Below, one piece after another: positions 13,269 to 22,217 of a stretch of DNA of 23,142 bases. The translations under genes were made by a program, and so were the position numbers. The first letter of the stretch is position 1. Every line of letters starts with the position of its first letter. The stretch is from a virus. The DNA is taken from positions 1 through 23,142 of IMG/VR virus record IMGVR_UViG_3300011432_000227; one strand, 5' to 3'. Under the pieces are notes generated by a model, which was not told the origin of the DNA, ran no database searches, and saw only the letters and a program-made list of their open reading frames with translations.

Positions 13269-15611
13269 CTAGTAGCTGATTGTGGTTAAATCGCAATGGA
13301 TAGCAGGCAAGAAGCCCATTATCATGTTCGAGCGGTAGTACCGCTTGTTGTCTTTTTTCTCAAACCAGCTATCGATTTTTTCCAGATCGCTGGTGTTCTC
13401 GATGCCAAGAATATGGTTCTCTTTGATCGTGAAAGAAATCAAATGGCGGGTTGTAGCTGACAGCGGGTTGGATGCATCTGCCAGGAAGTCGTCCCAAATC
13501 GTGATCGGAATAACAGGGATTCCGCGGAAAGTCAACTGTCCAGGGATGCCGTCGATCGCCTGCTTAAATGCAAGTTCCGTAACCGCGCCGGTGGCAGTGT
13601 ATGAGGTGTAAAGGTTCTCCCAGATCGACCTGGTTACCAGGAAACGCGCTTTACCTTTGTCAATCCCCTCCTGCTTCAGGAGCAGGCTTGAGTTCCCGTA
13701 TATTGCCAGTAATTCGTTATAAGCTGCGGAGGCCGCTAAGGCTCCGGTTCCGAAGTTCGTCTTGCTCGCGTAAACGCAATAGTTTGATGCTCCTGAGTTG
13801 TCAATGAGCGCCTGCCAGTAGCCATCAATTTGGTTCCAGTCGGCGTTTGATGAGTTCGCATCACCGAAGGAAATGCGCCTCCAAATATCACGACGCAAGG
13901 CATCTTTCAGGCCATCAACGATCATCCTATCAATTGGGGTACCAGCTGGATCAAAAGATGCGGTCCCGGTCTTCAGCCATTCTTGGGCTAGCACATTGTA
14001 AGAGCCGGTCAGTTGATTGGTGAAATCGTCCTTACACCATCCCTCGTACATTTCAAATGGTTTCAACTGAATCGGTTTTGAAGTGATGTCAAAAGATGAA
14101 CCTGTTACGGCCTGATCGCAACCAGTGTAAGGCTTCAGAACCTTGCTCATGGTTGGCGCGATGTGGTAACGCTTCTTATCTGACGCCCCAAGGTCAACAG
14201 TAAACACGTCAGCTATTGCCGGCGTTGATAATGTTGGCTTGAAAAACAGCTCGGTTGCTAGTATGCCATTCCAAGTGTAATTCAAATTGGTTTCCAAAAT
14301 AGAAACCGCCTCAGGGCCACCGGAACGGTAATCCGTAAATCGGGTGCCGTCGGAATACTTACCGCCAGGGTAGTAGCGTTCCAGCCATGGCAAGAAATCA
14401 GCTAGGTGTGAGCGCGTTGCTTTAATCTTCAGTGCTTGTTCGTTGTTCATGGTCCCGATGGCAAATGCCTTGTTTGGTATGTGTCCTTCAAATTGCCGGC
14501 CTTGGTCACCGACTCCTTTTTTCTTCAGTTCTTCCAGTTCTTTGTCCTTGTCAGCAAGAGCGACGGCAAGGCGTTTCTGTTCAGCCTCCGCTGTTTTAAG
14601 CGTTTCGGCTGCGAGTTTTTCTTGTTCAGCCTTCAGGGCCGCTTGTTCAGATACGGTTTTTTGAGCCAGTTGGGCCTTTAATTCCGCGTTTTCGCGGGCC
14701 AGGCGCTGGGCTTCGGTTTCCTGTGGGGCAACGGGTGGCGCGGGCGGTCCTGCCTGAGCGGGTTTAATTTCCGTCACCTTACCGGCAACACAGGTAATTG
14801 ATTGACCGTCCTCGGTCACATAGTTTCCCTCTGCCGGTTTGCCGTCAATCGTTGCGGTGGCTCCAACAGCCGGCACTTCACCTTCGAGTGAAATTTTGCC
14901 CCCCTCTTTCAACATCAGATCAACGGCCTTTGGTGAATCAATAACTTCGGACTTAATCACATCCATGATTTTAGCCCATACGTTTTTATCCTTGCTCATG
15001 GCTTTTGCGCCCTTTTTTCCGAGGGCTACGGCTTTAAGTTTTGTTTCTTGTGATTTGTCTACGTAATTAATTGCCTCGTCCGCCAGACCTAAGTCAACGG
15101 CCATCTGTGCGCTCATGTGAGTTTCCTTTTTCATGAGGGCTTTTACTTCGTCGAGAGTCTTTCCCTTGCCGCGCTTGGTCATGGAGTTCATGTACACGTC
15201 AGCCATTTCATTTTCAATGATGCGAAGTTCTTTAGCCGCGCTCTCGAATGAATCGGAATCGGCATACCCTGAATTTCCTCCAAGGCCACTAACACCAAAC
15301 TTTGGGTAGTGAATCATTACACGGCCGGGTGATAATATCTTGATTTTGCCGCCGGTTAAATCGGAGGCAAGCATAATGAAAGACCCCATTGACTGGGCTT
15401 CCTCAACAATAGAATCGATTGGTATTTTGAAGGCCTGGGCGTACTGAACTAATTTATGGTAGCCTTTATATCCAGCCCCAACCGATCCGCCACCCGTAGA
15501 AATATGATGAATGATTTTATCAACCTCGCCAATGTTGCGAAGCTGGGACATGATTAATTCGGGGTAGTCTTCCTCGATTTGTCCCTCTGTGAAAATGTGC
15601 CCTTCGTTCAT
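13269..15611 (-). CDS. ClpP-like protease, scaffold and major capsid protein in one polypeptide
   Basis: The 780-residue product has three parts. Residues 1-185 resemble an S14 (ClpP-like) prohead protease: HHISTGGGSVGAGYKG (35-50), nucleophile region AQSMGS with Ser75 or Ser77 nearby and most probably the Ser before MGS, His101 in VMIHYP, and KETHMSAQMAVDLGLADEA (162-180). A small beta region (238-282), a Pro/Ala linker and a coiled coil rich in Ala, Glu and Lys (about 296-366) form the likely scaffold. From about 380 to the end is a capsid-type domain with FLPWLERYYPGG and QIDGYWQAL. The protease probably cleaves itself and the scaffold away during prohead maturation. The ATG is only 6 bases past the TTTG of the predicted late promoter. 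Other phages usually have separate genes for these parts, but such fusions are known. Confidence 0.85.
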   Translation of the reverse strand: MNEGHIFTEGQIEEDYPELIMSQLRNIGEVDKIIHHISTGGGSVGAGYKGYHKLVQYAQAFKIPIDSIVEEAQSMGSFIMLASDLTGGKIKILSPGRVMIHYPKFGVSGLGGNSGYADSDSFESAAKELRIIENEMADVYMNSMTKRGKGKTLDEVKALMKKETHMSAQMAVDLGLADEAINYVDKSQETKLKAVALGKKGAKAMSKDKNVWAKIMDVIKSEVIDSPKAVDLMLKEGGKISLEGEVPAVGATATIDGKPAEGNYVTEDGQSITCVAGKVTEIKPAQAGPPAPPVAPQETEAQRLARENAELKAQLAQKTVSEQAALKAEQEKLAAETLKTAEAEQKRLAVALADKDKELEELKKKGVGDQGRQFEGHIPNKAFAIGTMNNEQALKIKATRSHLADFLPWLERYYPGGKYSDGTRFTDYRSGGPEAVSILETNLNYTWNGILATELFFKPTLSTPAIADVFTVDLGASDKKRYHIAPTMSKVLKPYTGCDQAVTGSSFDITSKPIQLKPFEMYEGWCKDDFTNQLTGSYNVLAQEWLKTGTASFDPAGTPIDRMIVDGLKDALRRDIWRRISFGDANSSNADWNQIDGYWQALIDNSGASNYCVYASKTNFGTGALAASAAYNELLAIYGNSSLLLKQEGIDKGKARFLVTRSIWENLYTSYTATGAVTELAFKQAIDGIPGQLTFRGIPVIPITIWDDFLADASNPLSATTRHLISFTIKENHILGIENTSDLEKIDSWFEKKDNKRYYRSNMIMGFLPAIHCDLTTISY

Positions 15612-15616
15612 CTACC

Positions 15617-15662
15617 GCAAAGATTACGCGGTAACCGAGTAAAGTGGATTTACTAAAAAGTA
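15617..15662 (-). promoter_or_regulatory. Predicted phage late promoter for the capsid operon (copy 1)
   Basis: The 21-base element at 15662-15642, the 17-base spacer and ATCTTTGC at 15624-15617 match the copy upstream of the portal operon at 3314-3269, although the spacers share no obvious sequence. TTACT-TTTT-AGTAA forms an inverted repeat inside the element. The element overlaps the last codons of the small HTH gene. The TTTG ends 6 bases before the ATG of the protease-capsid gene, so the mRNA would have almost no leader. The promoter role is inferred. Confidence 0.6.
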
Positions 15663-15853
15663 ACGTCAGGGCATTTGCAGCGTCTTATTTTATCGACTCC
15701 AGGTAGACTTAACCCGTGTAGTTGGGCGACGGTTTCGCGATCCTTTCCGCTTCTGAGGTCGTTGCACACGTCCCAATGGGTCAGACTCTTGATGTTCATC
15801 AGGCCACTTTGAGCCATTGCTTTTATCTGATCGCGCTGGAATTGTAGGATCAT
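15653..15853 (-). CDS. Small HTH-type protein between tape measure and capsid genes
   Basis: The 66-residue protein starts with an ATGA overlap on the tape measure stop. After a helical N-terminus (MILQFQRDQIKAMAQSG), residues 27-60 give a helix-turn-helix-like run: WDVCNDLRSGKDRETVAQLHG, then LSLPGVDKIRRCKC. A basic recognition-type helix and two terminal cysteines follow. Short proteins of this kind are common in Bacteroidota phages; they are usually assumed to bind DNA. Its stop codon lies inside the inverted repeat of the next promoter, which makes it a candidate late regulator, but nothing in the sequence proves this. Confidence 0.6.
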   Translation of the reverse strand: MILQFQRDQIKAMAQSGLMNIKSLTHWDVCNDLRSGKDRETVAQLHGLSLPGVDKIRRCKCPDVTF

Positions 15854-17718
15854 ACCGATGTCATTGACTCTTTAAACGCAATCTTTGAACTGAACCTCCT
15901 GTAATCTGACTCGACAAAATTGACGTTTACCGGCTCAGATAATACGCTTTCAAGACCCAGTTGGGCGTCAATAGGTGCGGTGTTCGATGCTGCCAGGATG
16001 CTGCCGTTGATACTCCCACCCCCGGCCATTGCGGCCCCATCGTTGAAAATTCGGGTCTTGCCTTTGCCTGAAATCGGCGTTACGTCAACCCGCTCTTTTC
16101 CTCCCGGGTTATCTCCAACAAGTATCCATGATGGCCCTTTAGTTGTGAAGGACCCTCCCCCGGCGAAGGCCCCGAGTATTTTGCCTTGCTGGGCCAATCC
16201 TGCCGCAATAGTGGCCACCATTGCAACAATCCTTTGAACCGGACGACCGATGAACGTGGGGTCTTTTAAAACCTCCGTGCCAGCCAGATAAGAGTTAATC
16301 CCAGCCTGAACAGCGGACAGCGCCCGACTTGCAATGGTATGCTTTTCAAAAATGGTTGACGCTCCACCGATGGCATTGGAAAGTATTAACAGGCTGCCGG
16401 TCCGGTCCCGATCTGCCGCCGCTGCTCTTGCGCTTGCGTTCGCCGCCTTAACATCCGAGTCAGCCTTTTTGAGAACAGACTTTGAAAGTTTATCCGTTTC
16501 AAGGGTCATCCCGGCAAGGATCGTGGTACTCCTGATGTCCTGATCGTTCTTTTCGGTAAGCGCCTTAGTTGATTCTTCTATTTTTATCGGATCGCTAAAT
16601 TCATCAGTTCCAAGTTCAGACGCTTTATGTTCGGCTATTTGTTGCTGGATACCTAACTGCTGTTGGAGTTTTACTATCCTTGCATCCTCAGCGGTGTTTA
16701 AATTATCCTGGAGTTTTAGAATATTATTAACCAGTTTCTCTGCCTTCCTTTTCTCCTGTGAAATCTCAAGTTCCTTGTCAGCGATGGATCGTTGCAGAAC
16801 CTCGCTATCTTTGTTTATTAAAAGTTGATCGTTAAGTAATTGCAATTCCTGTTCTTTGATAGACACCACGGCGGTTTCTCCTGACCTGATGTTATCAATC
16901 ATCTGACCGGCCTTAAAAATCTTATCGTTGAAGGTTGTTTGCTCCTGGTTGATTTCTTCCAGAAGACCCGAATTGTCCTCCAATAAATTGTTTTGCTCGG
17001 TCCTTGCTTTGGTTGTCGCTTGGTTCAGGTCATCTAGTTTATCCTTAATAACGGCCAATTCATCAACAGCCCCTCCAATGGTCAGTCTCCATAAATTACT
17101 GAACGCCTGGACACCTGGTAACCCACTGACTATGGATCGGAAAAACCCACCAGCGGCACTGTCTGAGTCTTTGAAATAGTCAACAACATCAGCTAGTTTA
17201 TTGCTTAGTATCTCTGTGGTTGCGCTTAACTTGAATTGGATTTGCTCAAGGTCTTGCGCCCCCCGACCGGTTGAAAAGTATGCGGTTGCTAATGTTCCAA
17301 CGATTGAAGCCGCCGCGGTGGCTGGATTCAAAAACGCCGTCATTCCGCTACTCAGGCTTCCAAGATTGGTCCCGGCTATATTGATGTTCCCAGCAACGCT
17401 TTGGAATTTGGAACCCAGGTTTTCGTTTGACTTGGCTAACTTCGCATTACTCTCAATCAGTTTGTCCGTTTGGGTTTTTGTACCCGTCATGGACTTGGAA
17501 AGATTGTTGTAGGTTGTTGTTTCCTTTTTTAGGATAGCTTCCAGTCGGACAGAATCAGCCGCGTATTCTTCAAGAGAAATAGACCCCTTTTTATAGGCGT
17601 CGTTTAATGCCTTCTGCTCTTCTTTGGTTTGGATAATGTTACGCTTGAACCGCTCGGCGTCAGCCAGCGCGTTACCCATATCAACCTGGTACTCGAATAT
17701 TATTTCTTCTTTGGCCAT
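15850..17718 (-). CDS. Tail tape measure protein
   Basis: This 622-residue protein sets tail length and is ejected with the DNA. The N-terminal third is coiled coil (ADAERFKRNIIQTKEEQ and on). A hydrophobic stretch lies around 120-150 (GMTAFLNPATAAASIVGTLATAYF) and long polar coiled coils occupy about 220-420. A second hydrophobic region (RIVAMVATIAAGLAQQG) precedes the Gly-rich segment GGGSFTTKGPSWILVGDNPG, a signature of the C-terminal part of tape measure proteins in this phage group. At about 0.15 nm per residue, a tail near 90 nm would be expected if the whole chain is used. Here the gene follows the large tail proteins rather than preceding them. Its ATG overlaps the upstream stop as TAATG. 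Confidence 0.85.
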   Translation of the reverse strand: MAKEEIIFEYQVDMGNALADAERFKRNIIQTKEEQKALNDAYKKGSISLEEYAADSVRLEAILKKETTTYNNLSKSMTGTKTQTDKLIESNAKLAKSNENLGSKFQSVAGNINIAGTNLGSLSSGMTAFLNPATAAASIVGTLATAYFSTGRGAQDLEQIQFKLSATTEILSNKLADVVDYFKDSDSAAGGFFRSIVSGLPGVQAFSNLWRLTIGGAVDELAVIKDKLDDLNQATTKARTEQNNLLEDNSGLLEEINQEQTTFNDKIFKAGQMIDNIRSGETAVVSIKEQELQLLNDQLLINKDSEVLQRSIADKELEISQEKRKAEKLVNNILKLQDNLNTAEDARIVKLQQQLGIQQQIAEHKASELGTDEFSDPIKIEESTKALTEKNDQDIRSTTILAGMTLETDKLSKSVLKKADSDVKAANASARAAAADRDRTGSLLILSNAIGGASTIFEKHTIASRALSAVQAGINSYLAGTEVLKDPTFIGRPVQRIVAMVATIAAGLAQQGKILGAFAGGGSFTTKGPSWILVGDNPGGKERVDVTPISGKGKTRIFNDGAAMAGGGSINGSILAASNTAPIDAQLGLESVLSEPVNVNFVESDYRRFSSKIAFKESMTSV

Positions 17719-19610
17719 TACTCGTAAGCGGATAAGTAAACATTCACTTCACTTGTACTGTCTTCGTAGTACTCTATTTTCTGCACGATAAAGTACCCAT
17801 TCAACTCTCCAACATTCAAATATATTAATTTGTTGCCTCTGAAGTTGTAAAAAGTTACTTCGGGTAGAAGCATCCGCGTCCGTGGGTTGGCCTTCGTGAT
17901 GGAGTTTTCGAGCGGGATTAAGTACGCTTCCCGTAGTGTGATGTCGTTGTAAAATGGAAGGTTAATCTCACCGACTGAAAATGATTTATTGTAAGCGTTA
18001 AGAGCTGAGTATGGAGTGTACGGTTTGGAGTAGTAAGCCGTGGCGATTGTTGAAACATTCCCACTAGCCAACCGGAACGCTATTTCCTTGCTAATCGCCG
18101 ATGGGGAAACGCCCGGAACACAAACTAAAGCATATTGTTGGGTGGTCTTCGTTGCCTGCTGGATGTATATTTTTCCGGTTGAGGTTCCAAGGAATTGTAA
18201 ATCAGTCCGATAAACAGTGGATGAAGAAAGGCCTCCCCCGGTGTGGTAGCCATCATACAGCCCGTTATCATCCACAATCCTGACGATCAGGTTATCCGAT
18301 GTTCCGCCAGGGAAAGGGAACCCGGTTCCGTTAAAAGAAACACGCCGGTAATCATCCCCAACCCCAACGCCCTCATCAGTTATGGACGTATACGTTAGGC
18401 ACTCACCGTCAGACAGCTTAACAAACGGAACGTAAGGAACGGCCCACTTTAACTGAGTGGTCCCAACCTTATCATGAACCGCCGGGAATGGCGATTTGTA
18501 AAGCGTTTTCTCGGATATGGTGTCGCGTTCACTTTCAATATTTAGCTCACCGTATGGGATTGTGTTGCCGGTGTTATACTCCTTCAAAAGATCATCGTCT
18601 GGATTAGGTAGTGAGATTAGATTATTCTTTTTGATGTCGCTGTATTGCAGGACGTGTGATTTATAGTACTCGCTCCAATCTTCAGCCTCGTCCTTTTTAA
18701 GTTTAGCAACAATGTCCAAACTCAATGTTAGCCCGTCGTTATCAAACGACACCACGCACCCAAAAGAAACCGTTAACCACTTGATAAAGTCAATGGCTTT
18801 CATCTTCGGCGCGATAGTCTCCGGCTTAATTCTTGGAACCCCATTTACCCCGCCGAACGCCGCCTGGTTAATCACAATGAAAGTACTAGGCACATAAACA
18901 GGATCGTTGGTGATCGGGTCCACAAACTCCGAACCGGGTGGGGTAAGAATAATCGATCGGTAATGCTGATCGGTCAAAAGAGTGCCGGTGATCTTTACCC
19001 CGGCGTGGTTTGATAGTTCAGTCAGGAGCGTATGAACATAAAGGCACGGGTAAAACTCTGGCACACACGAAGATTGATCGGCCCCGGTTCCGGCCCCTAG
19101 GGTTCCATCGCCGATTTGCAATTGAGTTAGTCCGAAGTTCTTGTTATACTTTTCGTTGTTAAAAGCCCAGTCAATGAACGGAAATATAATACCTTCGGTG
19201 GCTGACGCTCTCAGGTTTATCCAATAGGTACTCCATCCTACATCCCACCGGGTCGTCCTGATCTCGTTGCAAATGAAATTGAAGTTACTGAACCATCGAA
19301 AGTTGCCTGACGCAAAGAAACACTCAATCTCTTGTGTGTCGTCGTCGATTATAACGATACTTCCTCGATCAGACTTATTACCATTCCGGATGAGGTTTAT
19401 TTCCTGGCTGACAAGCTGATTGCCGCCAACTTGATTGAATCCAAACAGGTTTAAAATATCCCTATTCTTGGCCGTTCCTGGTATCTTAAAATTAGTCGAA
19501 ACATTCGCTTTGATACTGAGGTCAAACAGGTTAATGATTTGTTTAGTCAGCCTGAAATCACCACCATCATAATCCAACTCATCGCCGTTATCGTTGATGA
19601 ATGAGGTCAT
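17718..19610 (-). CDS. Tail-tip/baseplate hub-type protein
   Basis: This 630-residue protein resembles a tail protein widespread in Bacteroidota siphophages. The start MTSFINDNGDELDYDGGDF leads to QIINLFDLSIKANVSTNF and IPGTAKNRDILNLFG (residues 44-58), the most typical segment. The middle contains WSTYWINLRASATEG and many beta strands, and the C-terminus YFIVQKIEYYEDSTSEVNVYLSAYE is again family-like. No enzymatic motif is visible. It lies between another large tail protein and the tape measure, with a 4-base ATGA overlap on the upstream gene. A role in the tail tip or baseplate hub is inferred from these similarities and context. Confidence 0.7.
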   Translation of the reverse strand: MTSFINDNGDELDYDGGDFRLTKQIINLFDLSIKANVSTNFKIPGTAKNRDILNLFGFNQVGGNQLVSQEINLIRNGNKSDRGSIVIIDDDTQEIECFFASGNFRWFSNFNFICNEIRTTRWDVGWSTYWINLRASATEGIIFPFIDWAFNNEKYNKNFGLTQLQIGDGTLGAGTGADQSSCVPEFYPCLYVHTLLTELSNHAGVKITGTLLTDQHYRSIILTPPGSEFVDPITNDPVYVPSTFIVINQAAFGGVNGVPRIKPETIAPKMKAIDFIKWLTVSFGCVVSFDNDGLTLSLDIVAKLKKDEAEDWSEYYKSHVLQYSDIKKNNLISLPNPDDDLLKEYNTGNTIPYGELNIESERDTISEKTLYKSPFPAVHDKVGTTQLKWAVPYVPFVKLSDGECLTYTSITDEGVGVGDDYRRVSFNGTGFPFPGGTSDNLIVRIVDDNGLYDGYHTGGGLSSSTVYRTDLQFLGTSTGKIYIQQATKTTQQYALVCVPGVSPSAISKEIAFRLASGNVSTIATAYYSKPYTPYSALNAYNKSFSVGEINLPFYNDITLREAYLIPLENSITKANPRTRMLLPEVTFYNFRGNKLIYLNVGELNGYFIVQKIEYYEDSTSEVNVYLSAYE

Positions 19611-21316
19611 AATCTTTGAGCTGGTGTGGGGTCAGTGAATTTAACCTTGAACTGAAGTTCAACTAACTTGTCCGTTTCCTCCAATTTGTTCGAGGCTTCA
19701 ACCATGACGGTTCTTTTTTCTGTTTCGGCTGTTTGGATTTGAACCAGTAAGGCGTTCTCGACCCCGTTGATTATGTCGGCCGCCTGCTGATTTGTGACAA
19801 ATTGGGACCGGATAAGGTGGCTCTTGCTCCCTTCAATCAAGGCGTTTTTATTGATAGTGTCCGCGAATTTACCGTAGGATTTAGGCCAGTTCGTAAATAT
19901 GTTAGTGCTAGTTTCTTTGCTCTTGACCTGGTTACTCAACTGACTGCCGGCGTTGAACCTCCAGTAATCATGACCGCCCAGATAATTCTTCCATACCATA
20001 TCGGTGTAAAACGCGGTGCAATCGGCGTTCATTGCTATCTCCTTTACTTCACTTAGTAAAACATTAGTCACGCTATAAAGCGAAACCCTGACGGCTTCAT
20101 AGGCTGAGTTATAGGTAACCGAGAATCGATATATCCCGGCGTCATTATCGGGTAAGGCGGTTTGAACTGTCGAAACAACAATCCCGCCTGATAGGTATTG
20201 TTCAAGAATATAAAAACCGGAAGAGCCTGAGTTTAGAATAAAAGAAATATCAAAATACTGGCCCGAAAAAATCTCCGGCGTTGTCATTGTTGATAGGAAT
20301 TTCTGCACCGGTGCCGCTGGTGATCCGTTCACGTAATCATCAAGGAATCCACCAGACTGAGTTTTGAATGGCAGCATGGCGTTAGCGGCGTACCCTTCAA
20401 AATTTCCCTGGTCGCTCGTGAAAGCCGACACACTTGTACCTAACGTATACCCGCTGGAGTAATCGTAAGCCTCCGCAACGCTGATGTAGAACTGGCAGAA
20501 TGAATTAATGTCGTTCGGTAGCGTGTCCAACGTGGTGTCGTTTTTGTCGATCTGTATTTTAGGCTTCAGGTAGTCAGCGATATTGACTGTTATGATTCCG
20601 CTCGAATCCGGTATTGCCTTTATTGTTACGATCTCTTCATAAGGTTTTTGCGCTCCCCAATAATGGGAAGAGTTCAGGCCGGCAAAGACCTTGATTTGAG
20701 CATGGTAATTGTTGTAATAGTACTGAACTGTTGAGGCTGAGAAACTTACCCCGGCGCTGTACAGCATATCAATCGTAATCGCGGTGTCTGAGGTCCAGTT
20801 TATTATTTGATAGATGCCGGCGTTCTGCCCGAAGACTTGTACATATTCAAGCTCAGCCGCGCTGCCTGTCGCTTTGATGTCACCCGAAAGATTGAGCTTA
20901 ACATAACCCGCATCATTGGCAATACTGCTTATGGTCCTTGCTGTGTCGGCGGAATTAGTAGGCCACAGGCTTGATGAAAGCTTGTAAACAATCGGAAGGT
21001 GAACGCAAGACCAGTTATGAGCGTCTATCGATTCACATACCTGGAAATAAGTTGTCCCGCTATTTATAAAACTTACATTTACTCCTGTCGCATAAAGGCG
21101 AATGTAGAAATGGTCATCGTCTCCAAGGTCCTGGACATACCAATAGCCATTATAAGCACCCAGCGTCCCGTCAATAAATACAAAATCCCCGGTATCCATT
21201 CCGTGGCCATTACATGAAAAATAAGCAGCCCCGGCGTTATTCGTTACTGTGACCGTCTTAACCTCGGTATACGTTATCTTGTGTCCTTGGGGCCGGTCTA
21301 TTACTGTGAGTGCCAT
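19607..21316 (-). CDS. Large tail structural protein with FCCH/fibre-type N-terminal repeats
   Basis: This 569-residue beta-rich protein begins with a domain around residues 15-75 with the pattern CNGHGMDTGDFVFIDGTLG...NGYWYVQDLGDDDHFYIRL. The order 'HG..tGD.V.i.g..g..NG.y.V...d.d.F.l' occurs in tail and fibre proteins. A second related unit lies near 150-205 (EYVQVFGQNAGIYQIINWTS). The C-terminal half has the MVWKNYLGGHDYWRF segment (the family form is 'W.N.lGg.e.w.f'), found in tail proteins of Bacteroidota phages. It is probably a distal tail or baseplate component. The start at 21316 overlaps the upstream stop as TAATG. Confidence 0.7.
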   Translation of the reverse strand: MALTVIDRPQGHKITYTEVKTVTVTNNAGAAYFSCNGHGMDTGDFVFIDGTLGAYNGYWYVQDLGDDDHFYIRLYATGVNVSFINSGTTYFQVCESIDAHNWSCVHLPIVYKLSSSLWPTNSADTARTISSIANDAGYVKLNLSGDIKATGSAAELEYVQVFGQNAGIYQIINWTSDTAITIDMLYSAGVSFSASTVQYYYNNYHAQIKVFAGLNSSHYWGAQKPYEEIVTIKAIPDSSGIITVNIADYLKPKIQIDKNDTTLDTLPNDINSFCQFYISVAEAYDYSSGYTLGTSVSAFTSDQGNFEGYAANAMLPFKTQSGGFLDDYVNGSPAAPVQKFLSTMTTPEIFSGQYFDISFILNSGSSGFYILEQYLSGGIVVSTVQTALPDNDAGIYRFSVTYNSAYEAVRVSLYSVTNVLLSEVKEIAMNADCTAFYTDMVWKNYLGGHDYWRFNAGSQLSNQVKSKETSTNIFTNWPKSYGKFADTINKNALIEGSKSHLIRSQFVTNQQAADIINGVENALLVQIQTAETEKRTVMVEASNKLEETDKLVELQFKVKFTDPTPAQRL

Positions 21317-21753
21317 TATTTGAATGATTCTTTTACGCCCATGACCAGTTCTTTGCTAAAGTCTTTCTTCAGTTCCTCAGACAAATTCTTAGTAAAGGTA
21401 TCCATTACGCCAGAATAAACCACCCTTCCCCCAGCCCGGTGGGTAGCGTCCCCTACCTTCAACTGATTGACCGCGATGGCCCACGCTGCTTTCTCTGGAT
21501 CAGTGAACCCCCGGGCTTTAGCGTACTCGGTGAAGCTATCAATCATTTCTTTGCTGGGCTTTTTGACTGAGGGTCGGATACCCTTTTCTAGAAGGGTAAA
21601 AAACTCTCTGGCGATGAATAGTAGCTTGTCCCCATCCACCACAAAGCGAATCGACTGAACCGTTTTACCTGTGGCGTCATAGGGTGTAACAGCCTGTTTT
21701 AAAGTCTGCACGCCGATCTGGCCGTAGGTTTTTAAGACGGTCATTAAGGACAT
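21316..21753 (-). CDS. Tail-completion protein, HK97 gp10-like position
   Basis: This 145-residue protein has an N-terminal helix, a beta segment (TVQSIRFVVDGDKLLFIAREFFTLLEKGIRPS) and a long charged helical C-terminus (SEELKKDFSKELVMGVKESFK). The 'R.FF.LLEKGi.P' segment and the place beside a tail-terminator-like gene suggest a head-tail joining or tail-completion protein of the HK97 gp10 kind. This is based on size, layout and neighbourhood; no motif is decisive. It overlaps the preceding gene by 10 bases. Confidence 0.6.
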   Translation of the reverse strand: MSLMTVLKTYGQIGVQTLKQAVTPYDATGKTVQSIRFVVDGDKLLFIAREFFTLLEKGIRPSVKKPSKEMIDSFTEYAKARGFTDPEKAAWAIAVNQLKVGDATHRAGGRVVYSGVMDTFTKNLSEELKKDFSKELVMGVKESFK

Positions 21754-22217
21754 ACGTCTGTTTTATCAGGGGTGTTGAGATTGAAGGAAAGGATTATCCC
21801 GGTCAGGCAATCAGCGTGTTTTTTAATGAACGGCTCCCGGTTTATTTCGCTCATGGTGATGAGCTTGTAAAGGTCTTGGTTGGCGGTACTGACCGATGCG
21901 GACCCGTAAAGAATTACATTGTACTGCCATATCAACTGCCTTGCGATATGGTCGCACTCGTCAATTATAGCCTCGTATTCGTCTTGTGTGCTATCAGTGC
22001 GGTCTTTCTTGGCGATGTGGATTACCACGGCCCAATCGTCAATCAGTGTTGATCCTGAACCGCCAAGGGTTGTCGCTGCCCGGAGGCTTTCTACCCATTC
22101 AAATGGGAATCCTTTGTCAGCTAATTTGTTGAACTCCGTGATCCGGCCTGAGTCAAAGTTCAGCGTTAGGGCGTCGGCCCCTGCTTTTAGAAATGCTCTG
22201 ACCTGTTCGCGTTTCAT
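21744..22217 (-). CDS. Tail terminator-like protein
   Basis: This 157-residue alpha/beta protein contains GSGSTLIDDWAVVIHIAKKDRTDSTQ (about residues 53-78), followed by a helical DEYEAIIDECDHIARQLIW. It ends LTGIILSFNLNTPDKTDVCP, a beta hairpin of the kind closing several Bacteroidota phage tail or head-completion proteins. The size and layout fit a tail terminator that caps the tube and contacts the head. The start overlaps the stop of the preceding frame as ATGA. The call is tentative. Confidence 0.6.
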   Translation of the reverse strand: MKREQVRAFLKAGADALTLNFDSGRITEFNKLADKGFPFEWVESLRAATTLGGSGSTLIDDWAVVIHIAKKDRTDSTQDEYEAIIDECDHIARQLIWQYNVILYGSASVSTANQDLYKLITMSEINREPFIKKHADCLTGIILSFNLNTPDKTDVCP

